From CAVVSD01 sp963750895 (GTDB taxonomy: Bacteria > Actinomycetota > Thermoleophilia > Solirubrobacterales > Solirubrobacteraceae): DNA of 64,000 nucleotides. Below, in pieces: positions 50,557-59,940 of the stretch. Position 1 is the stretch's first letter. Every line of letters begins with the position of its first letter. Where the stretch lies: NCBI GenBank assembly GCA_963750895.1, contig CAVVSD010000008.1, forward strand, positions 682,001-746,000. Direction: 5' to 3'. The translations under genes and the position numbers were made by a program. The notes under the pieces were generated by a model, which made no database searches, was not told the DNA's origin, and saw nothing but the letters and a program-made list of their open reading frames with translations.

Positions 50557-51948
50557 ATGACGCACAAGGACGTCGTCGTGATCGGCGGCGGCATCGCAGG
50601 CCTCGCCGCGGCGTGGCGGCTGCGCGAGCACGACGTCCTGCTGCTCGAGGCCGGCGACCGGCTCGGCGGCCGCATGCGCTCCGACGCCCGCGGCGAGTAC
50701 TGGCTCAACCACGGCGCCCACCTGTTCCCGGCGCCCGGCACGATCGTGGATCGCATGGCACGCGACTGCGGCCTGCAGACCGTGCCGGTGACCGGCAGCA
50801 TGATGGGACTCGCGCTGGGCTCCACGCAGCTCACCCGCGGTCGGGTCGAGACCTATCCGTTCCGTCTGCCGCTGTCCCCGCGCGACCGGGTCGCGTTCGC
50901 GGTCGCGGGCCTGCGCGTCCAGCGCGCCGTGGCCGCCTACCGCCGCGCGTCCTCTCCCAGGGCGGGCGAGACGCCGGCCGACGTGCGGGCGCGTGTCCTC
51001 GCGTTCGAGGACGACCGGTCGTTCGCGGAGCTCCTCGGCCCGTTGCCACCGGCGGTCGAGGCGATCTTCTCCTGCGCCGCTCACCGCGCCACGGCGGAGC
51101 TGTCCGAGCTCTCCGCCGGCTGCGGCCTGGGGCTGTTCGCGCTCGTGTGGGGAGGCAGGAAGTCGCTCATCGCCCGGAACCTCCTGGGCGGCACCGGCCG
51201 CCTTCCGGCCGCGCTGGGCGACGCGCTGGGTGCGCGCGCCCGGACCGGGTGCCGCGTCACCGCACTGCGCCCGGAGGGCGCCGACATCGTCGTCGACCAT
51301 CTCGACGAAGGCCGCCTCACGAGCGTGACGGCGCGGCAGGTGATCGTCGCGGTGCAGGCCCCCTTCGCGGCGCCGCTCGTCGCCCCGGTGGCCGGGCAGG
51401 CGTCGGCCGCGCTGGAGGGGATGACGTACGGCGCGTTCCTCAGCGTGGCGGTCGAGACGAACGAGACGGCTCCGATGCCGTGGGACGGCGTCTACGCGAT
51501 GGCGACCCCGGGACGGGTCTTCGACATGTTCACCAACCAGGCCCACGCGCTGCGCGGCGACGGGCCGCGCCGGCCGGGCGGCAGCCTCATGCTCTTCGCG
51601 GGCGGGCAGGCTGCCGCAGCGCTCATGCGCGAGTCCGACGAGGCGATCACCGAGCGGTTCCTGGCCGACCTGCACGACCTGCATCCCCGGACCCGCGGGC
51701 TCGTGGCCGACGCGACCGTGCAGCGGTGGGAGCTCGGCAACGTCTACGCGCGCCCCGGACGGCACCGCCTCCAGGCGCCGCTGGAGGGCGCGCTCGGCGC
51801 GCACCGCAACCTGCATCTGGCCGGCGACTACTTCGCCGAGCTCGGGAACATGGAGGCCGCAGCCCGGACCGGGACGGCCGCCGCCGAGCGCGTCGAGGCG
51901 ACGCTGCGCACGCTCCCCATCCGACACGACGAGGTCCCACATGCCTGA
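50557..51948 (+). CDS. flavin amine oxidase / protoporphyrinogen-oxidase-like oxidoreductase
   Basis: 463 residues. DVVVIGGGIAGLAAAWRL (residues 5-22) is the FAD motif, and LLEAGDRLGGRMRSDARGEY with GGRMRS is the family's second flavin block. Near the C-terminus, NLHLAGDYFAELGNMEAAAR replaces the usual G-D-x-x-x-G-x-x-x-E/G-A. It probably oxidises an amine or a saturated ring. The 3' end overlaps the DapA-like gene by 8 bp, pointing to a two-step catabolic or biosynthetic unit under the divergent LysR. Confidence 0.87.
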   Translation: MTHKDVVVIGGGIAGLAAAWRLREHDVLLLEAGDRLGGRMRSDARGEYWLNHGAHLFPAPGTIVDRMARDCGLQTVPVTGSMMGLALGSTQLTRGRVETYPFRLPLSPRDRVAFAVAGLRVQRAVAAYRRASSPRAGETPADVRARVLAFEDDRSFAELLGPLPPAVEAIFSCAAHRATAELSELSAGCGLGLFALVWGGRKSLIARNLLGGTGRLPAALGDALGARARTGCRVTALRPEGADIVVDHLDEGRLTSVTARQVIVAVQAPFAAPLVAPVAGQASAALEGMTYGAFLSVAVETNETAPMPWDGVYAMATPGRVFDMFTNQAHALRGDGPRRPGGSLMLFAGGQAAAALMRESDEAITERFLADLHDLHPRTRGLVADATVQRWELGNVYARPGRHRLQAPLEGALGAHRNLHLAGDYFAELGNMEAAARTGTAAAERVEATLRTLPIRHDEVPHA

Positions 51949-52849
51949 CCAGCCCGACTTCCACGGCGTCCTGCCCGCGCTCGTCACGCCGTTCACCCGC
52001 GACGGGACCGCCATCGACGCCGAGGCGCTCACGGCGATGGTCGAGCGACTCGTCCGCGGCGGGGTCGGCGGTCTCGTGCCGGGCGGCAGCACCGGGGAGT
52101 TCACGACGCTGACGAACGCGGAGCGGCGCGAGCTCGTCGAGCTCACGGTCGCGGCCGCCGCCGGCCGGGTGCCCGTCGTGGCCGGCACCGGGGCGCTCTC
52201 GACGCGCGAGACCGTCGAGCTGAGCCTGCACGCCGAGCGCAGCGGCGCAGCCGCGGTCATGGTCGTGCCGCCGTTCTACGACGTCCTCAGCTGGCGCGAG
52301 CTGCTCGCCCACTACGCGGCGGTCGCCGAAGGGATCGCGATCCCGATCATGTACTACAACCTCCCGAGCGTCTCGGGCGTGACGCTCGATGCGGCGCGGT
52401 GGCGCGAGCTCCGCGACGTCGCCGGGGTCACGTCGCTGAAGGACACGGGGGGCGACGCCGTCGCCGCGACCGAGCTCATCCAGGCGGGCGACGAGGTCCC
52501 GACGCTGCTCAACGGATGGGACACGCTGACGTTCGCGGCGCTCGCGGCCGGCGTGCGTGCCGTCGTCTGGGGGACGGCGTCGATCCTCCCCGAGGAGTGC
52601 GTCGCGCTGCACCGCCTCCTCATCGACGACATCGACCTCCCGGCGGCGCGGGAGCTGTGGTCGCGGCTCTGGCCGCTGTGCCGGTTCCTGGAGGGGCAGA
52701 GCTACCCGGCGGCGGTGAAGGCCGGGTGCGCGCTCGTGGGCGACAGGACCGGCCCGACGCGCGCGCCGCTGCTCGCGCTGACCGACGACGCACGGACCGA
52801 GCTGCAGGGGCTGCTGGACCGCGCCCGCGCAGCTACAGCAGCGGCCTGA
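51941..52849 (+). CDS. dihydrodipicolinate synthase (DapA/NAL)-family aldolase
   Basis: 302-residue TIM-barrel class I lyase. HGVLPALVTPFTRDGTAIDA is the typical opening. GGLVPGGSTGEFTTLTNAER is the pyruvate carboxylate loop (G-S-T-G-E). IPIMYYNLPSVSGVTL contains the catalytic Tyr, and GVTSLKDTGG the Schiff-base Lys167. Members make or split keto-hydroxy acids. Given its overlap with an amine oxidoreductase rather than lysine genes, it is more likely a catabolic aldolase or dehydratase than true DapA. Convergent overlap of 17 bp with the YCII-like gene. Confidence 0.9.
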   Translation: MPDQPDFHGVLPALVTPFTRDGTAIDAEALTAMVERLVRGGVGGLVPGGSTGEFTTLTNAERRELVELTVAAAAGRVPVVAGTGALSTRETVELSLHAERSGAAAVMVVPPFYDVLSWRELLAHYAAVAEGIAIPIMYYNLPSVSGVTLDAARWRELRDVAGVTSLKDTGGDAVAATELIQAGDEVPTLLNGWDTLTFAALAAGVRAVVWGTASILPEECVALHRLLIDDIDLPAARELWSRLWPLCRFLEGQSYPAAVKAGCALVGDRTGPTRAPLLALTDDARTELQGLLDRARAATAAA

Positions 52850-53117
52850 GCTCCTCCGCGACCTGCGACGCGCGGAACCCGACGACCTCGCACGTCGCCA
52901 CGCCGCCGGCCACGAACGGATCGGTCGCCGCGAGCGCCTCGATCTCCTCCCGGTCGTCCCCGCGCGCGAGGATCACGCCGCCCGTGCGCGGGATCCGGCG
53001 ACCGGACACGAGGAAGCGCCCCGCGTCGTACTGCTCGTTCAGCCACGCCATGTGCTCGCGCATGAGGGCGTCGACCTCGTCGAGCGGCCTGGTGTACGTC
53101 AGCAGGAGCACGAACAC
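52833..53117 (-). CDS. YCII-related (dimeric alpha/beta-barrel) protein
   Basis: 94 residues from the GTG at 53117. VFVLLLTYTRPLDEVDALMR, then EHMAWLNEQYDAGRFLVSGR, then GGVILARGDDREEIEALAAT and DPFVAGGVATCEVVGF is the complete YCII pattern, with the conserved R/D-H and the D-P-F-x-x-x-G. The family forms dimeric ferredoxin-like barrels; one relative is an enzyme, most are uncharacterised. Its 3' end overlaps the aldolase gene antisense. Confidence 0.88.
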   Translation of the reverse strand: MFVLLLTYTRPLDEVDALMREHMAWLNEQYDAGRFLVSGRRIPRTGGVILARGDDREEIEALAATDPFVAGGVATCEVVGFRASQVAEELRPLL

Positions 53118-53157
53118 GCGCGCGACCGTATCGCGCGAGCGCGTTCCGGGTAGCGCC

Positions 53158-53361
53158 ATGACCATGGAGACCGAAGAGGACCCCCGCGACACCGACGTCG
53201 CAGAAGGCGGCTACCCGGAGGAGCAGCACCCGGGCGCCGATCCGTCGGATGGCACGCGCAAGCGCGAGGAGCGCGAGGGCGACGCGCCGGACACGAGCTC
53301 GCCCGAGGAGAGCGACCCGGGCACGGCGACCGGCAACCCAGGAGCCGCAGGCGGCGACTGA
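53158..53361 (+). CDS. small acidic disordered protein
   Basis: 67 residues of low-complexity, highly acidic sequence: METEEDPRDTDVAEGGYPEE, then KREEREGDAPDTSSPEESDP and GTATGNPGAAGGD. No fold is predicted by eye. The Gly/Asn-containing end looks like a motif I associate with short acidic proteins of soil actinobacteria, but I cannot check that. ATG at 53158. Function unknown. It lies 44 bp before the ThyX-like gene. Confidence 0.55.
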   Translation: MTMETEEDPRDTDVAEGGYPEEQHPGADPSDGTRKREEREGDAPDTSSPEESDPGTATGNPGAAGGD

Positions 53362-53405
53362 GGCGCGTCCGTCACGCCGACCGGCGCGCTACGGTGGCGA
53401 CCCCG

Positions 53406-54995
53406 ATGGACCTCCCCGCCGAGACCTTCACCGCGGCCGAGGAGGCGAGGCTCGCCCCGCACGTGACGAGCCTGCACGCCCCGGTCTTCGCGCTCGTCAA
53501 CCTCCCAGAGACGGTCAAGGGAGCGCTGTTCGCGCGCTACTCGCGCCACCCGGGCACGCTGCGCCGGCTGTTCCTCGACGAGTTCGCCGAGTCGCTCCCC
53601 GCGCTGCCGCCCTTCGAGGGCGACGAGGGTGAGCGCGCCGCGAAGCTCTACGACACGATCTTCCTCGGCTACGGGGACGACTCGGTGGCGCAGCTCGGCG
53701 CCGCGCACGTCGCGTGCGAGTGGGTCTCCAACGTCCTGACGAAGATCCTCCAGCGCCCGCGGATCGGCGTCGCGTACCTCGAGCAGTCCACCCGCTACAT
53801 CGCCTACGACGCGCCGATGAACCCCGAGGGCGCCTACCGCTACTTCCGCGATCCGGAGCTGGGGCCGGACTACCCGCGGGCGATGGACGGCCTCTTCGAC
53901 ACCTACGCGCAGGCGCTCCCCCGCGTGCAGGCGTGGGCGGCCGAGCAGTGGCCGGCGGCGCCCGGCGAGTCGCCGTCGGCGCACGAACGCGCCGTGCGCG
54001 CGAAGGCGCTCGACCTCCTCCGCGGGCTGCTGCCCGCGGCATCGCTGTCGCACATGGGGATGCTCGCCACCGGTCAGGCGTACGAGTCGCTCATCCTGCA
54101 CCTCATGGCGCACCCGCTGCCCGAGGCGCGCCGGTGCGGGCGGCTCATGCTCGAGGCCGTCCAGGCGGTCATGCCGTCGTTCGTGACCCGGATCGAGCGC
54201 CCCGATCGCGGCGGCGAGTGGATCACCTACCTGCAGGGCCGGGAGGAGGCCGCGCGGTCCTGGGTCGCCCGGCTCGGGCTCGACCGCGACGACGAGGAGG
54301 CCGACGGCGCCTCGGTGCGGCTCGTGCACGTCGACGGCGACGAGGACGCACTGCTCTCCTCGCTGCTCTTCGAGGCGTCCCACGCCGGCGACGACGCCGT
54401 GCGCGCCGCGATCTCGGGCCTCGGCGACGAGGCGCGAGGTGCGCTGCTGGCCGACCTCGTGGGCGAGCGGGCCAACCGGCGCCATCGCCCGGGACGCGGC
54501 TTCGAGGCGCTGCGCTACCGGTTCGAGATCGTCGCCGACTACGGCGCGTTCCGCGACCTGCAGCGCCACCGGATGCTGACCGTGCAGTGGCAGTCGCTGA
54601 CGCCGGACCTCGGCGCCGAGGTGCCCGAGGAGCTCGACGCCGTCGGGGTCGGGGACGCGTACCGCGCCGGGCTGGAGCGCTCGGCCCAGGCCTACGAGGA
54701 GCTGCGCGGCCGCGGGCAGGAGCACGCCGCGCCGTACGCGCTGTGCCTCGGGTACCGCATCCGGTTCGTGCTCGACCTCAACGCGCGCGAGGCGATGCAG
54801 CTCATCGAGCTGCGCTCGGGCCGCGAGGGCCACCCGAGCTACCGCGCGGTCGCGCACGCCATGTACGAGCACATCGCTCGGGTGCACCCCTCCGTCGCCG
54901 CGGCGATGCGACACGTGGACCACACCGCCGAGCCGCGCCTGGAGCGGATGCTCGGCGAGCTGCGCACCCAGGCGAAGCTCGACGCCCACGCCTGA
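53406..54995 (+). CDS. tandem ThyX-like protein (FAD-dependent thymidylate synthase family)
   Basis: 529 residues, about twice the length of classical ThyX (about 220-260). Each half shows ThyX traits. N-terminal half: AHVACEWVSNVLTKILQRPR followed by YLEQSTRYIAYD, keeping E-x-S-x-R-Y. C-terminal half: YGAFRDLQRHRMLTVQWQSL, keeping R-H-R but not the N-E-x-S-x-R-Y. The canonical RHRxxSxNExSxRY is therefore split between the halves, suggesting duplication with specialisation. ThyX methylates dUMP using FAD and folate; whether this form does is uncertain. ATG 53406 is preferred over GTG 53394. Confidence 0.8.
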   Translation: MDLPAETFTAAEEARLAPHVTSLHAPVFALVNLPETVKGALFARYSRHPGTLRRLFLDEFAESLPALPPFEGDEGERAAKLYDTIFLGYGDDSVAQLGAAHVACEWVSNVLTKILQRPRIGVAYLEQSTRYIAYDAPMNPEGAYRYFRDPELGPDYPRAMDGLFDTYAQALPRVQAWAAEQWPAAPGESPSAHERAVRAKALDLLRGLLPAASLSHMGMLATGQAYESLILHLMAHPLPEARRCGRLMLEAVQAVMPSFVTRIERPDRGGEWITYLQGREEAARSWVARLGLDRDDEEADGASVRLVHVDGDEDALLSSLLFEASHAGDDAVRAAISGLGDEARGALLADLVGERANRRHRPGRGFEALRYRFEIVADYGAFRDLQRHRMLTVQWQSLTPDLGAEVPEELDAVGVGDAYRAGLERSAQAYEELRGRGQEHAAPYALCLGYRIRFVLDLNAREAMQLIELRSGREGHPSYRAVAHAMYEHIARVHPSVAAAMRHVDHTAEPRLERMLGELRTQAKLDAHA

Positions 54996-55020
54996 GCGGT
55001 CGGTCATCTCCGGCCGGCTC

Positions 55021-55846
55021 ATGCCGGCCCTCTTCGTGCTGCTGTGGAGCTCCGGCTTCACGTTCGTCGCGCTCGGGCTCCCGCACTCCGAGCCGATCAC
55101 GTTCCTCGCGCTGCGCTACGTCATCGTCGTCGCGGTCCTCGCCGTCGCGTTCGCGGTCGTCCGACCGCCGCTGCCGCGGGGCCGCGCGTGGCTGGACCTG
55201 GCGATCGTCGGGTTCCTGCTGCAGGCCGTGTACTTCGGGCTGTTCTACCTCGCGATCGACCGCGTGGCCCCCGCGACGGTCGCCCTCATCGTCTGCCTGC
55301 AGCCCGTGCTCGTGGCGCTGCTCGCGCCCGCGCTGGTGGGCGAGCACGTCCCGCTCGCGCGGTGGGCGGGCCTCGGGCTGGGGCTCGTCGGGGCAGCGAT
55401 CGTCATCCTCGCCCGCTCCGACGACGGCGGCACGGACGTGGTGGGCGTCGCGCTCGCGTTCGGCGGGCTGCTGGCGATCACGCTCGCGTCGCTCTACGAG
55501 AACCGCTTCGGCACGGAGCAGCACCCGGTCAGCGCGAACCTCGTCCAGTTCAGCGTCGCGCTCGTCGCGACCGCGATCCCGGCGGCGCTGCTCGAGGACC
55601 TGCACGTCGAGTGGACCGGCGAGCTGTACGTCTCGCTCGCCTACCTCGTGTTCTTCAACTCGCTGCTGGCGATCACGCTGCTGCTGACGATGATGCGGCG
55701 GGGGACGGCGTCGCAGGTGTCGGCGCTGTTCTTCCTCGTGCCGCCGCTCGCGGCGCTCATCGCGTGGATCGTGCTCGGCGAGTCGCTGCGTTGCGCTCGG
55801 GATGGTGCTCGCCGCGGTCGGCGTCGCGATCGCGACGCGGCGCTAG
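55021..55846 (+). CDS. EamA/DMT-family transporter, frameshifted at its last codons
   Basis: About 275 residues with ten hydrophobic segments in two EamA repeats: LFVLLWSSGFTFVALGLPHS opens the first, and VALAFGGLLAITLASLYENR opens the second. A drug/metabolite-type exporter. After VLGESL at about 55785 the frame goes off. A different frame continues at 55793 as ALGMVLAAVGVAIATRR and stops at 55846, the expected end of the last TM helix. One extra (or two missing) bases explain it. As written the frame runs on to 56250 through antisense of the next gene. Confidence 0.82.
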
Positions 55847-55847
55847 G

Positions 55848-56466
55848 CGCGCGTGGAGTCGGCCGTCGCGCCCGGCGCCGCGGACCCATCGCGCGGGCGG
55901 GTGCTCGGGCCGGCGGAACTCGTCGTAGGCGAGTCGCCGACGGCGGCGACCACGTCGAGCCCGATGAAGTCCGACAGCGTCAGCGGGCCCATCGGGTGGC
56001 CGCAGCCGAGCTTCATCCCCTCGTCGATCGCCTCGCGCGTCGCGAAGCCCTCCTCGTACATCCGGATCGCCGAGATGAGGTACGGGATGAGCGCGCGTTG
56101 ACGATGAAGCCGGAGCGGTCCCCCGCCCGGATCGGCGTCTTGCCCAGCGACTCGGCGAACGCCTCGGCGCGGGACACCGACTCCTCGCTCGTGTCGAGCG
56201 CGACGACGACCTCCACGAGCTTCATGACCGGGACGGGCGAGAAGAAGTGATCCCGAGCACCTGCTGCGGGCGCCCGGTCGAGGCGGCCAGCTCGGCGATC
56301 GGGATCGAGGACGTGTTCGACGTCAGCAGCGCGTCCGGCCCGAGCACCGCGTCCAGGTGACGCGGCCCTTGAGCGCCTCGGCGTCTCCGGCCTCCAGCTT
56401 GCCGCCCGAGACCGCGCGGTCGACGGATGTGGAGATCCGCTCGCGCGAGCGCTCCAGCGGCGCCAT
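55848..56466 (-). pseudogene. 3-hydroxyacyl (butyryl)-CoA dehydrogenase remnant
   Basis: Recognisable pieces in changing frames: ERISTSVDRAVSGGKLEAGD, then LDAVLGPDALLTSNTSSIPI (N-T-S-S motif), VPVMKLVEVVVALDTSEESV, GKTPIRAGDRSGFIVN, LIPYLISAIRMYEEGF, and KLGCGHPMGPLTLSDFIGLD. The N-terminal Rossmann GxGxxG (about 40 residues) and the C-terminal L-G-R-K-x-G-x-G-F-Y are absent. There is an internal gap of roughly 30 residues near 56358. At least three single-base losses occur, near 56247, 56095 and 55934. It cannot encode an active dehydrogenase as given. Divergent from the LysR at 56541. Confidence 0.85.
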
Positions 56467-56540
56467 GCATCAGCAGGAGTGATCGCTGGCTGCGCGTTCC
56501 CGTCTTTGACTTCACGATCGCCGTGCGCAATCGTCAGACC

Positions 56541-57455
56541 ATGGAGCTTCGCCACCTACGCACCCTGGAGGCGATAGCCCGTCACGGCAGCTTCACCCGC
56601 GCCGCGGAGGAGCTGCACCTCGCGCAGTCCGCGCTGTCACAGCAGATCCGTCGCCTCGAGGGCGAGCTCGGCATCCAGGTGCTGAGCCGGACCAGCCGCA
56701 GGGTCGACGTGACCCCCGAGGGGTCCGTCGTCCTCGCCTACGCGCGCAGGGTGCTCACCGAGGTCGATGGCCTGCAGGCCGAGCTCGAGGAGCTCACCGG
56801 CGTCGTCCGCGGGCGCGTCGCGATCGGCGCGATGTGGCCGACCGGCAACTACGACCTGGCGGGCACGCTGGCCACGTTCCACCAGCGCCACCCCGGCGTC
56901 GAGATCCACATGGTCGAGGAGACCGCCGACCGTCTCCTGGAGATGCTGCGCGCCGACGAGCTCGACTGCGCGTTCGCCTCCGTCGACCCGGACCGCCTCG
57001 GCGACGAGTTCGCGGCGACGATGCTCTTCGAGGAGCAGATCGTCGTGGCGTTCGCCGCCGGCCATCCGTTCTCCGAGCTCGAGCACGTCACGTTCGCGCA
57101 ACTGGCCGACCAGGCGCTCATCGCCTACCGGGAGGGCTCCGAGCTGCGCCGCCGTCTCGAGTGGGCGATGGCCGATCACGACCTGAAGCCGCGCAACGCG
57201 TTCCTCTGCACCGAGATGGCCGCCGTCCGCGGGCTCGCGTCGCGTGGGCTCGGGGCCGCCGTGCTGCCGGAGTCGATCGCGCACATGGAGGGCGAGCCGA
57301 TCGAGTTCCGCCCGGTCGGCCCGGAGCCGTTGACGTGGCCGGTCACCATCGTGTGGCGCGCCTCGCGCCGACAGCCCCCGGCCGCGAAGGCGTTCCTCGC
57401 CCTCGCGCTCGACGGCGTGCAGCAGGCGGCACCGGCGCGCCTGGCCGCCGCCTAG
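56541..57455 (+). CDS. LysR-family transcriptional regulator
   Basis: 304 residues. HTH: MELRHLRTLEAIARHGSFTR, then ELHLAQSALSQQIRRLEGEL. Effector domain from about residue 90 (VAIGAMWPTGNYDLAGTLAT). ATG 56541 directly precedes the HTH. Its divergent neighbour is the broken 3-hydroxyacyl-CoA dehydrogenase, which may have been its target, so it could now be an orphan or regulate elsewhere. Its stop shares CTAG with the convergent ABC permease gene. Confidence 0.92.
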   Translation: MELRHLRTLEAIARHGSFTRAAEELHLAQSALSQQIRRLEGELGIQVLSRTSRRVDVTPEGSVVLAYARRVLTEVDGLQAELEELTGVVRGRVAIGAMWPTGNYDLAGTLATFHQRHPGVEIHMVEETADRLLEMLRADELDCAFASVDPDRLGDEFAATMLFEEQIVVAFAAGHPFSELEHVTFAQLADQALIAYREGSELRRRLEWAMADHDLKPRNAFLCTEMAAVRGLASRGLGAAVLPESIAHMEGEPIEFRPVGPEPLTWPVTIVWRASRRQPPAAKAFLALALDGVQQAAPARLAAA

Positions 57456-58187
57456 CTCGTCCGGCGCCGGAACAGCACACCCGCCAGGGCGACGGACGCG
57501 ACGAGGATCGCGGAGCACCACGCGACGGCCTGGACCGGGTTCGTGCCGGCGGGCGTGCCGAGCAGCAGGCTGCGGATCGTCTCGATGACCGGCGTGACCG
57601 GCTGGTGCGCGGCGAAGCCGTGGATCCAGGCGGGCATCGTCGCGATCGGGACGAAGGCGCTGCTCGGGTAGGGCAGGAACATCACGAAGAACGTGAAGCC
57701 GCTCGCGCCCTCCGGCGTCTTCGCCAGCAGGCCGATGAGCGCCGCGAACCACGACAGGGCGACGACGAACAGCGCGAGCATCCCCGCCGCGGCGACCCAC
57801 TCGAGCGGCGTCGCGTCCGGCCGGAAGCCGATGAGGATGCCGACGCCCAGCACGACGACCGTCGACGCGGCGTTGCGGGCGACGCTCGCGACGACGTGCC
57901 CGGCGAGGAACGCGGCGCCTCCGACGTCGAGCGAGCGAAGGCGGTCGACGAGCCCGCTCGACATGTCGCTGGACACGCTCACCGCGGTGATCGACGCGCC
58001 GTAGCCGGCGCACAGCAGCAGCACCCCTGGGACGACGTAGGTCACGTACTCGGTGCCGGTCCTGATCGCGCCGCCGAACAGGTAGACGAACAGCAGCATG
58101 AGCATGATCGGCAGCATCAGGGACGTCAGCAGCGCCTCCGTGTTGCGGCGCGAGAGGCGCAGGCAGCGCCCGGAGAGGGTCAGCGCG

Positions 58188-58195
<8 letters not shown>
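57452..58195 (-). CDS. ABC-2 type exporter permease (DrrB-like)
   Basis: 247 residues, six TM segments: RRNTEALLTSLMLPIMLMLL, TYVVPGVLLLCAGYGASITA, ARNAASTVVVLGVGILIGFR, LFVVALSWFAALIGLLAKTP, the helix containing FVMFLPYPSSAFVPIATMP, and the C-terminal ILVASVALAGVLFRRR. The P-Y-x-S-S-A-F-V-P motif is typical of DrrB-like antibiotic exporters. Its start overlaps the ATPase gene by 8 bp; together they make a two-gene drug-efflux ABC transporter. Confidence 0.92.
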
Positions 58196-59144
<949 letters not shown>

Positions 59145-59157
59145 CGGTATCCTTTCT

Positions 59158-59195
59158 GCGTAAGCCATACGCGTTACTGCGTTGACTATACGCAG
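59158..59195. promoter_or_regulatory. operator candidates between ABC exporter and TetR
   Basis: GCGTA-AGCCA-TACGC (59158-59172) and CTGCGT-7-ACGCAG (59177-59195) are two overlapping-style inverted repeats built from the same TGCGTA/TACGCA half-site. They fill the 61-bp space between the divergent starts, as expected for a TetR repressor of the exporter. The TetR start follows an AAGGAG ribosome site at 59197-59202. Confidence 0.65.
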
Positions 59196-59205
59196 AAGGA
59201 GAACC

Positions 59206-59940
59206 GTGTCAACCGATCTGCCGCCGGGCATCGCCGCTGCTTGGGGTGTCCGCGCACCCATGACGAAGGGCCCGCGGCCGAAGCTCACGGTGGAGGCGAT
59301 CGTGGCCGCAGGCATCGAGACCGCCGACGAGGAGGGCCTCGAGGCGGTCTCGATGAACCGCGTCGCCAAGCGCCTCGGCTCCTCGCCGATGGGCCTCTAC
59401 CGCTACGTCACCTCGAAGGAGGAGCTGCTGCAGCTCATGGTCGACGCCGCGCTCGGGGCGATGCCCGACGCGACGCCCGCGGCCGGCTGGCGCGAGGGCC
59501 TGGAGCGCTGCGCGCGATGGCTCGCGGACGCCATGCGGGCACACCCGTGGTCGACGCACGTCCCGATCACGGGCCCGCCGGTGACGCCGAACGCGGTCGC
59601 CTGGCTGGAGGCCGCGCTGGACGCGCTACGCGAGACCGGACTGGCGGAGGGCGAGAAGGCCTCCATCGCGCTGATGCTCAGCGGCTACGTCCGCGAGCAC
59701 GTGATGCTCATGGCCGACGTCGAGGCGAACTTCCTCGACGCGGCGGCCACCCCGGACGAGGCGATGCGCGGCTACGTCGACACGCTGCGGGGCGTCGTCG
59801 ACGGCGATCGCTTCCCTGCGCTGCAGGCGGTGCTCGACGCGGGCGTGTTCGACCGCGCCGACCCGCCCGACGAGGAGCTCGCGTTCGGCCTGGACCGGAT
59901 CCTCGACGGCGTCGAGGTGCTCGTGCGGCGCCGGGGCTAG
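59206..59940 (+). CDS. TetR family transcriptional regulator (TetR_C_1 type)
   Basis: 244 residues from a GTG at 59206 preceded by AAGGAG. HTH at about residues 27-75: KLTVEAIVAAGIETADEEGL, then MNRVAKRLGSSPMGLYRYVT, the long-loop form of actinobacterial TetR_C_1 proteins. The C-terminal domain (ARWLADAMRAHPWSTHVPIT) fits the tetracycline-repressor-like ligand fold. Divergent from the DrrAB-like exporter and probably its ligand-responsive repressor. The stop shares CTAG with the convergent gene. Confidence 0.92.
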   Translation: MSTDLPPGIAAAWGVRAPMTKGPRPKLTVEAIVAAGIETADEEGLEAVSMNRVAKRLGSSPMGLYRYVTSKEELLQLMVDAALGAMPDATPAAGWREGLERCARWLADAMRAHPWSTHVPITGPPVTPNAVAWLEAALDALRETGLAEGEKASIALMLSGYVREHVMLMADVEANFLDAAATPDEAMRGYVDTLRGVVDGDRFPALQAVLDAGVFDRADPPDEELAFGLDRILDGVEVLVRRRG

